NCBI GenBank assembly: GCA_964512635.1
Contig: CAZEJB010000021.1
Span: 1-64,000, forward strand
Origin: JADZFO01 sp964512635
GTDB lineage: Bacteria; 4484-113; JAFGCY01
DNA: 64,000 bases
Direction of reading: 5' to 3'
A program made the translations under genes and the position numbers. The notes under the pieces are model-generated. The model searched no databases. It was given only the letters and a program-made list of their open reading frames with translations, and had not been told where the DNA came from. Of the stretch, positions 16,737 through 24,944 are shown in pieces. Position 1 is the first letter of the stretch. The number at the start of each line of letters is the position of its first letter.

Positions 16737-17951
16737 ATGCAGATGACGACGATTGACTACAAATCGCCCGACTTGCAGGCGAAGATTAAGGTGGTTGGCA
16801 TTGGCGGTGGCGGCTGCAACGCGGTCGACCGCATGATTGAGTCAGGCCTGCAGGGCGTTGACTTCATTGCCATGAACACCGATTTCCAGGCGCTGCAGCG
16901 CAGTCTGGCGCCGCATAAGGTCCAGCTTGGCACCAAGCTGACCAAGGGCCTCGGCGCGGGAAGCAACCCCGAGATTGGCCGCCGCGCCGCCGAAGAAAGC
17001 CGCAATGAGATCCAGGAACTGATCGGCGCCGCCGACATGGTTTTTGTGACCTGCGGCGAAGGCGGCGGAACCGGCACCGGAGGCGCACCGATTGTGGCCA
17101 ACGTGGCCAAGGAAATCGGCGCCCTGACGGTCGGCATCGCGACACGTCCCTTTAAGTTCGAGGGCAAGCGCCGCGCCACCTTTGCCGCCGACGGCATCAA
17201 CAGCCTGCGCGAGCAGGTCGACACTCTGATCCTGATCCCCAACGACAAGCTGCTGGACCTGGTGTCTGAGAGCACCAGCCTGCAGGAGAGCTTCATGCTG
17301 GCCGACGAGATCCTGCGCCAGGCCGTCACCGGCATCTCCGAGCTGATCCTCAAGCCCGGTTTGATCAACCTGGACTTTGCCGACGTAAAGATGATCATGG
17401 AGAATTCCGGCACCGCTATCATCGGCCTTGGCGAAGCCAGCGGTGAGCAGCGCGCACTGCGCGCGGTGGAAAACGCCATCCTCAGCCCGCTGCTCGAAAG
17501 CAGCATCGACGGCGCGCACGGTGTGCTGATCAACTTCATTGGTGGCCGCGATATGAGCCTGCAGGAGATCAACATGGCCTCCGAGCTGGTCTCCAACCGC
17601 GTGGACGAGGATGCCAACATCATCTTCGGCGCCACCGTGGATGAAGAGAAGCGCGACCGTGTCCGCGTGATGATTCTGGCCACCGGCTTTAACGCTGCTG
17701 AACAGGCAACGATGATGCATGGCCACGGCAATGGCGGAGCACGCATTAGCTCCAGCCTCAGCGGATCAGCCCCCCGCGTGAAGCTCTTGTCTGAAGAGAC
17801 CTCCAAGCCCAAGACCAACGGGGGCTCGGTCAGCCGTCCGCCTGAGAGCATCAGCGCGAGCAACGCTGCCAGCAGCGCCCCGGCCCAGCCGCAGGGCGAG
17901 GACGAGGATCTGGATATCCCGGCCTTCCTGCGCCGCTATAACAAGAAGTAG
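16737..17951 (+). CDS. ftsZ: cell division protein FtsZ
   Basis: 404 aa. The tubulin-like GTPase that forms the Z ring. The N-terminal KVVGIGGGGCNAVDRM, the GTP signature GGGTGTGG (about residues 109-116), the T7 loop NLDFADVK and the C-terminal partner-binding peptide EDLDIPAFLRRYNKK are present. An upstream in-frame ATG exists, but ATG 16737 has a GGAGG at 16724-16728 (8-nt spacing) and fits family length; ATG 16743 is a further option. A roughly 60-residue variable linker precedes the tail. It ends overlapping yggS by one base. Confidence 0.98.
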   Translation: MQMTTIDYKSPDLQAKIKVVGIGGGGCNAVDRMIESGLQGVDFIAMNTDFQALQRSLAPHKVQLGTKLTKGLGAGSNPEIGRRAAEESRNEIQELIGAADMVFVTCGEGGGTGTGGAPIVANVAKEIGALTVGIATRPFKFEGKRRATFAADGINSLREQVDTLILIPNDKLLDLVSESTSLQESFMLADEILRQAVTGISELILKPGLINLDFADVKMIMENSGTAIIGLGEASGEQRALRAVENAILSPLLESSIDGAHGVLINFIGGRDMSLQEINMASELVSNRVDEDANIIFGATVDEEKRDRVRVMILATGFNAAEQATMMHGHGNGGARISSSLSGSAPRVKLLSEETSKPKTNGGSVSRPPESISASNAASSAPAQPQGEDEDLDIPAFLRRYNKK

Positions 17952-18691
17952 TGGCCAGCCGGGATGCGGCGCTGATTCGAGAAAACTACCAGTCCGTTTG
18001 CGGAGCGATTGAACGCGCGGCAAATGGGCGCACGGTTGAACTGGTTTGCGTAACCAAATACGCGCGTGAGGAGTGGCTGCCCCTGCTGCTTGAAGCCGGC
18101 GCGCGCCACCTGGGAGAGAACCTCCTGCCGGCAGCGGCGCAGCGGCTTGGCCGTCTGCGCAACACACCTGCTCAGTTCTCGACCCATCTGCTTGGAGCAC
18201 AACAAAGCCGGAAGCTCAAGGACATAGCTGGCGCCTTTGACTGGTATCAGGCGCTGGGCAGCGCCGCAGCGGCGGATGCCCTGGAGCGCAACAGCGCGGA
18301 GCAGAGCCTGCCAAGGAAGCTAAAGGTGCTGTTGCAGGTCAATGTGGGGGCGGAAGCGCAGAAGCAGGGGGCGGATCGCGAGGCGGTTGAGGAACTGGCC
18401 CATCACGTCGCCATAAATTGCACTGCTCTGGAGCTGCGCGGTCTGATGGCAATCCCGCCAGGACCAGCCGCTTATGGTTCCCTGAGCGAATTCGAGAGCG
18501 GTACGCGCAGGCACTTTGCCGCGCTCAGGCAAATGTTTGATAAAATAGGCACAGCAGTCGGCCCGAGTTCAGGGGTGACGGCCTGGGATACGCTTTCAAT
18601 GGGGATGAGCCAGGACTATGTCTGGGCTGTCCAGGAAGGCGCAACCATGGTCAGGGTCGGTACTGCACTGTTTGAGGGTTTGGAGGGTTGA
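17951..18691 (+). CDS. YggS-family pyridoxal phosphate homeostasis protein
   Basis: 246 aa. An alanine-racemase-fold PLP carrier. The PLP lysine is K36 in the motif LVCVTKY, and the conserved GARHLGEN and SMGMSQDYVWAVQEGATMVRVGTALFE motifs follow. The GTG start overlaps the ftsZ stop codon by one base (TAGTG), so it is translationally coupled. The yggS-sepF pair after ftsZ is characteristic of Gram-positive, cyanobacterial and related lineages. I prefer the family name to a gene symbol. Confidence 0.93.
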   Translation: MASRDAALIRENYQSVCGAIERAANGRTVELVCVTKYAREEWLPLLLEAGARHLGENLLPAAAQRLGRLRNTPAQFSTHLLGAQQSRKLKDIAGAFDWYQALGSAAAADALERNSAEQSLPRKLKVLLQVNVGAEAQKQGADREAVEELAHHVAINCTALELRGLMAIPPGPAAYGSLSEFESGTRRHFAALRQMFDKIGTAVGPSSGVTAWDTLSMGMSQDYVWAVQEGATMVRVGTALFEGLEG

Positions 18692-18692
18692 A

Positions 18693-19187
18693 ATGGGTTT
18701 TGTTGCAGGGGTCATGCGCCTCTTTGGCGTGGTCGATGAGGATCCGCACGACAATATGCTTGAGTATCCCGTAGCTGCGCACAGTCAGCCGCCGGCAGGC
18801 AGCAGCGGGCGGATGTCACCATTCGAAGCGCGCTCCGGCCAGCAACCGGCGCCGGCTGCTGCTGAGCAGCCGCGGGTGATCAACATGCCGCAGCCGGAAA
18901 AGCAGACCGTCTTCATCGTGCGCCCGAGCATTGACGACAGCGGCCGTCCGGCCTTCAGCATGAAGACCTACGCGGGCTATCTGCTGACGCGTCAGGCCCT
19001 GGTGCTGGATGTCAATGAACTGGCGGCGACGGACCTTGAGGAAGCTACCCGCGTGGTGGATTACCTCAGCGGCGTGGTCGAGGCAGTGGAAGGCAGCGTC
19101 TGGGAAGTGGCGAAGAACATCTTCATCTTCGCGCCGAACAACGTGGGCCTTGCTGGAGACCCGCTGAAGCCACTGGAAGTGTATTAA
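18693..19187 (+). CDS. sepF: cell division protein SepF
   Basis: 164 aa. An FtsZ-binding membrane anchor and septum organiser. An amphipathic N-terminus (MGFVAGVMRLFG) for membrane binding, a Gln/Pro/Ala-rich linker (residues 30-65) and the SepF core (about 72-155, TVFIVRPSIDDSG...LVLDVNELAATDLEEATRVVDYLSG...IFIFAPNNV) are seen. The start is ATG 18693 with GGAGGG at 18682-18687, two bases after the yggS stop. Its presence with FtsA points away from Proteobacteria. Confidence 0.94.
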   Translation: MGFVAGVMRLFGVVDEDPHDNMLEYPVAAHSQPPAGSSGRMSPFEARSGQQPAPAAAEQPRVINMPQPEKQTVFIVRPSIDDSGRPAFSMKTYAGYLLTRQALVLDVNELAATDLEEATRVVDYLSGVVEAVEGSVWEVAKNIFIFAPNNVGLAGDPLKPLEVY

Positions 19188-19243
19188 ACCCGTGCCGCAG
19201 CCAGCTTAATGAGTGGCGCGGCAGGGGTTGGAAAGAGAGTTGA

Positions 19244-20941
19244 ATGTCAAACGAGAGCGGCAGCGGCTTCTCATGGCTCAGCCTGGGCGGCGTAGGCGAG
19301 ATCGGTAAGAACTGTTATGTCATTGAAGTCAACGACAAGCTGATTGTCATTGACTGTGGCATGAGCTTTCCGGATCTGCGCATGTTCGGGGTGGATATCG
19401 TCATCCCGGACTTCAGCTATCTGGTCAAGAACCAGCATCGCATCAAGGGCATCGTGCTGACGCATGCCCATGAGGACCACATCGGGAGCCTGCCGTATCT
19501 GCTGCAGGACCTGAAGAAGGCGCCGCCGATCTACGGCGCCAAGTTCACCTTGGCGCTGCTGCGTGGAAAGCTGGCCGAGTTCGGCCTCGGCGATACGCCG
19601 CTGACGGAGTTCAAGCCCGGTGACGACTTCTACATCGACGGGATACTCGTGCAGACAGTGCGCGTTACCCACAGCATCCCCGACACGACCAGCATCGCGA
19701 TTGAAACTCCGGGCGGCATGTATGTCCACAGCGCGGACTTCAAGTTCGATCCGGACCCGGTGGACGGCAAGCTGACCGATTTCGCCAAACTTGAGCGGAT
19801 CGCCGCCAAGGGCGTGCTGGCCTTTGCTGTCGACACCACCAATGTTGAGAATCCCGGACGCAGCGGCACGGAGAGCTCCGTTCAGCCGGTGCTGCGCGAC
19901 ATGGTGGCCAACCACCGCGGGCGCGTGTTCATCACAACCTTTGCCTCGAACATACACCGCCTGCAGCAGGCCGTCAATGTGGCCGCGGAGCTTAAGCGCA
20001 AGCTTCTGGTGCTCGGGCGCACTATGGTCGACAACGTCCAGATGGCGCAGGACCTAGGCTACCTAAAGGTGCCCAAGGAACTGCTGGTCAGCCCGCAGGA
20101 AGCAGAGCACGTCCGGCCCGAGCGCCTGATGGTGATCCTGACCGGCAGCCAGGGCGAGCCGATGGCCGCAATGGCCCGGCTGGCCAATGGCGACCACCGC
20201 TTTGTCACCGTGCAGCCCAACGACCTGTTCATCTTCAGCGCGCGACCCATCCCGGGCAATGAAACCGCAATCTTCAGCATCATTGATGACCTTTTCCGCC
20301 TCGGCGCCGAGGTGATCTTCGGCGTCCACACCGGCGTGCATGTTTCGGGTCATGGCTATCAGGAAGAGATCAAGCAGTACATCGAGCTGCTGGATCCGGA
20401 GATTGTCATTCCGCACCACGGCATGTTCCGGATGCAGATGCGCTGCCGCAAGCTCTGCGAGCAGTGGGGCTGGCACAACAGCGTGGTGCCGATCGTGTCG
20501 ATCGGTGAGCGTTGGGCGGTGCAGCCGGGCGGCGTTGAGATGCTTGAAGAGGTCAAGAGCGGCGAGATATTCATCGCCGGCAATGGCGCCTCTGACATCA
20601 GCCGCCGAGTGATCAACGAGCGACTGGCCCTGGCTGAAGACGGCGTGCTGGTCTTCAGCGTGGTGCTCAGCGCCGACGGCAACGAGATTTTGGCCGGTCC
20701 GGAGCTGGTGTCGAAGGGCTTCCTGCAGAACAAGGACCAGCCCGAGCTGTTTGAGGAGATCAACGCCGCGGTGCGCGAGAGCATCATGCGCAACAAGATG
20801 CGCGGGCCGGAGCACGCCCTCCAACTGCGAAACAACGTGCAAAATGCCATCCAGCGGGTCATATTCAGCAAAACAAAAATCAACCCGATGGTGATCGGAA
20901 TGGTCAGCTATGCCAATGCCGTGACAAGCTACGCCGACTGA
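19244..20941 (+). CDS. rnj: ribonuclease J
   Basis: 565 aa. A metallo-beta-lactamase/beta-CASP endo- and 5'-3' exoribonuclease for mRNA decay and rRNA maturation. Metal site H74-A-H76-E-D78-H79 (THAHEDHIGSLPYLL), HSADFKFD, the beta-CASP motifs (TTFASNIHRLQQ, GSQGEPMAAMARLANGDH) and GVHTGVHVSGHGYQEE, followed by the C-terminal domain. An SD (GGAAAGAGAG) precedes ATG 19244. As last gene of the division cluster, it may be cotranscribed with sepF, 56 bp upstream. RNase J is typical of lineages without an RNase E-centred degradosome. Confidence 0.96.
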   Translation: MSNESGSGFSWLSLGGVGEIGKNCYVIEVNDKLIVIDCGMSFPDLRMFGVDIVIPDFSYLVKNQHRIKGIVLTHAHEDHIGSLPYLLQDLKKAPPIYGAKFTLALLRGKLAEFGLGDTPLTEFKPGDDFYIDGILVQTVRVTHSIPDTTSIAIETPGGMYVHSADFKFDPDPVDGKLTDFAKLERIAAKGVLAFAVDTTNVENPGRSGTESSVQPVLRDMVANHRGRVFITTFASNIHRLQQAVNVAAELKRKLLVLGRTMVDNVQMAQDLGYLKVPKELLVSPQEAEHVRPERLMVILTGSQGEPMAAMARLANGDHRFVTVQPNDLFIFSARPIPGNETAIFSIIDDLFRLGAEVIFGVHTGVHVSGHGYQEEIKQYIELLDPEIVIPHHGMFRMQMRCRKLCEQWGWHNSVVPIVSIGERWAVQPGGVEMLEEVKSGEIFIAGNGASDISRRVINERLALAEDGVLVFSVVLSADGNEILAGPELVSKGFLQNKDQPELFEEINAAVRESIMRNKMRGPEHALQLRNNVQNAIQRVIFSKTKINPMVIGMVSYANAVTSYAD

Positions 20942-20974
20942 GCCCGATGCAGCCGCCCAGGGCCTGTCGCACGC

Positions 20975-21613
20975 TTACGCTGGCGACAGCAGGTCGACGT
21001 CCTCGACCCGCGTCAGCGATTCGCGCTCACTGGCGGGCAGCTGCGCGATCCAGTGGTGCAGCGTCTGCCCTTCCAGCAGGAGCCCCTCATTCAGTTCCGC
21101 CCAGGGGAGCAACGCGAAGGCACGCTTGCGGGCCTGCGGATGGGGGAGCACCAGCAGTGGCGTCGTCAACTCGGCTCCCTCAAACCACAGGAGATCAAGG
21201 TCAATCACGCGGTCGGCATACAGGCGCCGGGCCAGGCGCGCGGCTGCCTGCTCAGCGGTCTGGGAACGCAGCGGTGGAATGCGGTCGCTGACAAAGCGGC
21301 CGGCCGCCTGCTCATTCGCCAGCAGATGGTCAAGCAGTGTCCAGGGGCTGCCACCGTAAGTCAGTTCAATCACAGCGTTAAGAAAGGGGGTCTCGCTGTG
21401 AAAACCCCAGGGCGGGTTTTTGTAGACATGGCTGGCTCGCAGTAGCTGCAGTCCAGGCACATCTCGCAGTGCCGCTGCAGCGCGCTGCAGATGGCCCAGG
21501 CGGTCGCCGAGGTTGCTTCCGATGCCCAGGTAGGCCAGATTTGCCGCTGCAGGCGTGACCGCAGGCGGCGCGTCAGATGAATCGGCGGACAGCTTTAGAT
21601 TGCGGTCCGACAC
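20975..21613 (-). CDS. folK: 2-amino-4-hydroxy-6-hydroxymethyldihydropteridine pyrophosphokinase
   Basis: 212 aa. Transfers pyrophosphate from ATP to the pterin in folate synthesis. After a non-conserved 25-residue N-terminal extension come LGIGSNLGDR, the substrate-loop NPPWGFHSETPFLNAV and the ATP/Mg motif DRVIDLDLLWF (family usual R-x-x-D-L-D-L), then LPHPQARKRAFALLPWAEL. It starts with GTG and overlaps the 3' end of the M42 peptidase gene by 19 bases, so the two are coupled. Confidence 0.93.
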   Translation of the reverse strand: MSDRNLKLSADSSDAPPAVTPAAANLAYLGIGSNLGDRLGHLQRAAAALRDVPGLQLLRASHVYKNPPWGFHSETPFLNAVIELTYGGSPWTLLDHLLANEQAAGRFVSDRIPPLRSQTAEQAAARLARRLYADRVIDLDLLWFEGAELTTPLLVLPHPQARKRAFALLPWAELNEGLLLEGQTLHHWIAQLPASERESLTRVEDVDLLSPA

Positions 21614-22653
21614 CAGTCCTCCAACAGCGCGGTCAGCGCCGCCAGGTCGCCGAGATGGATGCGTTCCACGGCGCTGTGGCTGTACTGCAGTGGTACTCCG
21701 AATGCCAGAATGCGCGCCCCGCTGTCTTCAAAGACTGAGGCATCGTTTCCGCCAGGCATGTGGCCGTACTGAAGTGTGTGGCCGAGGCTCTCAAGCTTGG
21801 CCAGTGTTGATCGGCGCTCAGCATCCGGCAGCAGGGTGGTGGCGTCCCAGCAGCGGAAGGCCGCACCGCCGCCGAGCCGCGGGCCGTCGAACTGAGTGTT
21901 GTCTCTTGGTCCACCGCCGATGGTGTAGCTGTCTACAGCGATTACCTCGCGGCACTGCGGGAAGCGCCGGGCCAGCAGGCGTGCGCCGCGCAGGCCGACC
22001 TCCTCCTGTACGGCCCAGGCCAGCACTGTTGGTACGTCCGGTGGGCTCTTCCACAGGGCTGCAGCAGTCAGCAGCAGCGCTGTGCAGCCAAAGCGGTCGT
22101 CCAGACTGCGTGCTTGCACGAGCTCGCCAGCAAGGCGAGTGACCACCTTGGGCCAGGTGATACTGTCCAGTACCTTCACGCCCAGCGAAGCTACTGCTTC
22201 AGCGCTGCGCACGCCGAGGTCCAGGTGCAGGTCGCTGGCTGACATGCGCTTATCCGGGCCGTGGCCCTGGCGGGTGGTTACATGCAGGCTCACGGGCGCC
22301 ATGCAGCCCGGGACAATGCCGCCCTCAGCGTGTACATGAACCAGCGTGCCTTCCCAGAGCTGGGCGTCGATGCCGCCGATTGGCGCCACACGGCAGAAGC
22401 CGTCCGGGCGGATGCTGGTAATGCGAAAGCCGATCTCGTCCATGTGGGCAACAAGTAAGCGCTGAGGCTCACCCTCAGGCCCGATGTGCAGCCAGTGGTT
22501 ACCGATGCTGTCACGCTGAAGGGCAGAGGCCGGCACGCCGCGCTCCTCAAGCAGGGCGCTGACACAGCTAGCAACACCCTGCTCATTACCCGAAACGCCG
22601 GGGACGCTGAGCAGAGCCTCGAGGACGGCGAAGAGTTCGATGGCAGGACTCAT
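21595..22653 (-). CDS. M42-family metallopeptidase
   Basis: 352 aa. A dinuclear-metal aminopeptidase of the M42 (PepA/FrvX/DeoF-like) group, usually a large tetrahedral cytoplasmic particle. LLVAHMDEIGFRI supplies the first metal ligands; SLDDRFGC, AWAVQEEVGLRGA (catalytic Glu pair), IAVDS and a terminal QYSHSAVERIH complete the site. The start ATG 22653 has a TAGAAT box ending 6 nt upstream and no SD, so the mRNA is predicted leaderless. folK follows in the same unit. Confidence 0.93.
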   Translation of the reverse strand: MSPAIELFAVLEALLSVPGVSGNEQGVASCVSALLEERGVPASALQRDSIGNHWLHIGPEGEPQRLLVAHMDEIGFRITSIRPDGFCRVAPIGGIDAQLWEGTLVHVHAEGGIVPGCMAPVSLHVTTRQGHGPDKRMSASDLHLDLGVRSAEAVASLGVKVLDSITWPKVVTRLAGELVQARSLDDRFGCTALLLTAAALWKSPPDVPTVLAWAVQEEVGLRGARLLARRFPQCREVIAVDSYTIGGGPRDNTQFDGPRLGGGAAFRCWDATTLLPDAERRSTLAKLESLGHTLQYGHMPGGNDASVFEDSGARILAFGVPLQYSHSAVERIHLGDLAALTALLEDWCRTAI

Positions 22654-22659
22654 GCTGCC

Positions 22660-22665
22660 ATTCTA
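22660..22665 (-). promoter_or_regulatory. -10 box of the M42 peptidase gene (leaderless)
   Basis: TAGAAT on the minus strand, six bases, then the ATG at 22653. Confidence 0.6.
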
Positions 22666-22745
22666 GCCCCCAGCAATACACAGCGGCCTGCATACTCTAT
22701 CCCTGCCGACAAGTGTAAGTAGAGGCAAAGGCGCGCTGGCAGGGG

Positions 22746-22751
22746 TATCAT
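22746..22751 (+). promoter_or_regulatory. -10 box of rqcH (leaderless)
   Basis: TATCAT ends 6 nt before GTG 22758. It is divergent with the M42 promoter 80 bp away. Confidence 0.6.
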
Positions 22752-22757
22752 TCTGCG

Positions 22758-24458
22758 GTGAACGTTCTCCTCCTCAAAGCCTGGCTCAACAGCGAAGGGG
22801 CTGCCCTGATCGGCTCACGGCTGCAGGCACTGCGCCAGCTGGATTCGCGCAGCTTCCTGCTTGAGCTCAGTACCGATGAGTCAGTGCCACAGCGGCTGCT
22901 TTGTTCGGTGATGGAGGAATATCCCGTTCTGGCGCTGCTTGATCTGCTGGAAGCGGAGCAGCTGGATCACAATGAGGAAGACAGCAGCGAGGGCAACTTT
23001 GTCAAAGCACTGCGTTTTCATCTGCTGGGCTACAAGCTGATAGGCATCCTGCAAGAGGGTTTTGACCGCTCGGTGACATTCAGCTTCAGCAAGACTGATA
23101 TGTATGGCCGCGAAAGCCTTAAGCAGCTGCGGCTGGAGCTGGTCGGACGCTCAAGCAACGCTTACCTGCTAAGCGCGACGCATGTTTCGCGCTGCGATGG
23201 CAACGTGATCTCGATCCTGAAGCGCGTGCGGCGTGAGCAGAACCGCGTGCGGCACATCGTGACCGGTCGCCCGCTGCCGCCGCCGCCGCCCCTGGGGAAG
23301 TTCGTCGCCGCGGAAAGCTCGGAGGAGGGTTTGGCCGAAGAGCTGGCCCAGCTTGGCGGAGCGGTCGAGGCCGACAACGCCGAAGCTGACAACCGCTCGA
23401 TCAGCAACCCGCTTGAGCTGCTGTTCACCCGGCGCGTTGCAGCCAGCGATGCCAAACTCTGGCCCCGCATCGAGTCAATGCTGCCGGTCACTTATGATCT
23501 TGCCACCCTTTACGGCTTCATTGCCGGGCTCCAGCGCGGCAGCCTGTCCAGCGAGCTTTTCGGGCTTGGTGAGGACGGGGCAACCGCCAACAGCGTTGCC
23601 ATCAAACAGTGGAAAGCGGCCAAGGGTCGTCGTCACACTGGCGCCGGTTCTTCCGGCCAGCCGCAGGTGCAGGAACTATCCCACCGCCTGGACCAGTTGA
23701 CCGCCAGGCTGGCCCTGGCTCTGCGGGCGGATGAGCTGGAATTGCTGGCGCTTGAGATGCTCTCCCGGGACGAGGCTGTGGATGCGGCCAAGAGTGGTCG
23801 TGAGTACATCGAGACCTGGCAAGCTGAACACCCTGACTGGGCCGAAGAGCTGGACTTGATGCAGACCGTGCAGGAGAACGCCCAGGGACTTCTGCGCTAC
23901 AGCCAGCGCCTGCGCCGCGGTGTGGAAAAGCTAGAGCGCGTCATTGAGCACACAACCCAGCAACTGAGCATACTGGAGCAGTCACGTCCGGCGCGTCCCG
24001 GTGAGGCGGCAGTCAAGCGCCCGCCGCCGGAGCGTGACCCGCTGCAGGCGGAACAGAAGCGCCTGAACAAGTATGGCGTGAAGTATCAGCGCTTCGTCAG
24101 CAGCGACGGGCTGGTGATTCTGGCGGGGATGGGGGATACCAGCAACGACGGCCTGCTGCGGATCTATGGCAGCGGGCGCCACATCTGGCTGCATGTTCGG
24201 GACTTCCCCGGCAGCCATGTGATTGTGCTGAGTAACGGCAAGGAAGTCAGCCCGGAGAGTCTGCACGAGGCAGCCGTAATCGCGGCCTGGTTCAGTCAGG
24301 GGCGGGGTGAGGATGATGTGGAAGTCAGCTATCTCCCCATCCGGCACTTGCGCAGACCCAAGGGCGGTAAACCGGGACAGGTGTTGAAGACCAGCGAAAA
24401 GGTGCTGAATGTCCGGCCAGCGGACTTTGAAGTGCTGAAACTCGACCTGCGCAGTTAA
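22758..24458 (+). CDS. rqcH: NFACT/RqcH-family ribosome quality control protein
   Basis: 566 aa. RqcH binds stalled 50S-peptidyl-tRNA complexes and adds C-terminal Ala tails; older annotations call the family fibronectin-binding. The NFACT-N domain (about 1-225) carries SLKQLRLELVGRSSNAYLL, a helical coiled-coil middle (300-415) has Glu/Arg-rich repeats, and the NFACT-R domain (about 430-566) has GDTSNDGLLRIYG and HIWLHVRDFPGSHV. Residues 175-200 hold a Pro-rich insert. It starts with GTG behind a TATCAT box. Also called rqc2 or fbpA. Confidence 0.9.
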   Translation: MNVLLLKAWLNSEGAALIGSRLQALRQLDSRSFLLELSTDESVPQRLLCSVMEEYPVLALLDLLEAEQLDHNEEDSSEGNFVKALRFHLLGYKLIGILQEGFDRSVTFSFSKTDMYGRESLKQLRLELVGRSSNAYLLSATHVSRCDGNVISILKRVRREQNRVRHIVTGRPLPPPPPLGKFVAAESSEEGLAEELAQLGGAVEADNAEADNRSISNPLELLFTRRVAASDAKLWPRIESMLPVTYDLATLYGFIAGLQRGSLSSELFGLGEDGATANSVAIKQWKAAKGRRHTGAGSSGQPQVQELSHRLDQLTARLALALRADELELLALEMLSRDEAVDAAKSGREYIETWQAEHPDWAEELDLMQTVQENAQGLLRYSQRLRRGVEKLERVIEHTTQQLSILEQSRPARPGEAAVKRPPPERDPLQAEQKRLNKYGVKYQRFVSSDGLVILAGMGDTSNDGLLRIYGSGRHIWLHVRDFPGSHVIVLSNGKEVSPESLHEAAVIAAWFSQGRGEDDVEVSYLPIRHLRRPKGGKPGQVLKTSEKVLNVRPADFEVLKLDLRS

Positions 24459-24487
24459 GGGCAGGTGTCAGAGCTGGACGGAATGGA

Positions 24488-24559
24488 CTAGTTCTGGAGA
24501 ATGCCGGCGAGCGCGCCACAAATGGCCACCACCAGCGTCAGGATCCACAGATTGCGCAT
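24488..24559 (-). CDS. 23-aa single-pass membrane peptide (candidate)
   Basis: ATG at 24559 to TAG at 24488 encodes MRNLWILTLVVAICGALAG plus ILQN: a short charged N-end and then one hydrophobic helix of about 18 residues. GGGGGT stands 6 nt before the ATG, a good SD. It lies in the 486-bp gap between rqcH and lysC, just downstream of a second tiny hydrophobic frame on the same strand. Too short for statistical support; the SD, the hydrophobic pattern and the pairing are the evidence. Confidence 0.4.
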   Translation of the reverse strand: MRNLWILTLVVAICGALAGILQN

Positions 24560-24612
24560 AATGCTACCCCCATACAGATTGAGAGAACCGGACCCGGTCC
24601 TGAGACTTAGCC

Positions 24613-24702
24613 TCAGGTGCCGCAGCCGCCGCCCTTTGAGCTGAAGTACATCAGCAGCCCGATGGCCACCACGATTGCCACTAAGGACAGAGGATCGTGC
24701 AC
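24613..24702 (-). CDS. 29-aa single-pass membrane peptide with GGGCG tail (candidate)
   Basis: GTG at 24702 to TGA at 24613 encodes a peptide starting MHDPLSLVAIVVAIGLLMYF, followed by SSKGGGCGT. That is one membrane helix (about residues 5-20), a short linker with lysine and a Gly-Gly-Gly-Cys-Gly end that could bind metal or be modified. No strong SD is seen directly before the GTG. It precedes the 23-aa frame by 53 bp on the same strand, suggesting a small two-peptide unit. Confidence 0.4.
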   Translation of the reverse strand: MHDPLSLVAIVVAIGLLMYFSSKGGGCGT

Positions 24703-24929
24703 TGACGCTTCACCACGCTAAGGAGATAACATTGCGCTGGCCTGCAAGGATACAGGCTAAGCACAATCTAACTACCTTCAATGAAGTCTTATTCGTCTTA
24801 TTACCAGGCTTTAATCAAGTCGCAAGTTAAAGGGATGTGGATGGGATGACAGTCGGGCTGCTGACTCAAGCCACAGGGTGACAGGCGCGAGGTGTTTCTC
24901 GCTTTCCTGAGACGCAGACGCGAAACAGT

Positions 24930-24935
24930 TACAAT
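24930..24935 (+). promoter_or_regulatory. -10 box of lysC
   Basis: TACAAT ends 9 nt before ATG 24945, with no SD in between. Confidence 0.5.
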
Positions 24936-24944
24936 TGCCCCCGC

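Noticed and set aside
24732..24830. 32-aa plus-strand frame with AAGGAGAT before a TTG
   Set aside because: A good SD-like sequence, but the product has no pattern (no helix, signal or charge design) and the lysC promoter follows; too weak to call.
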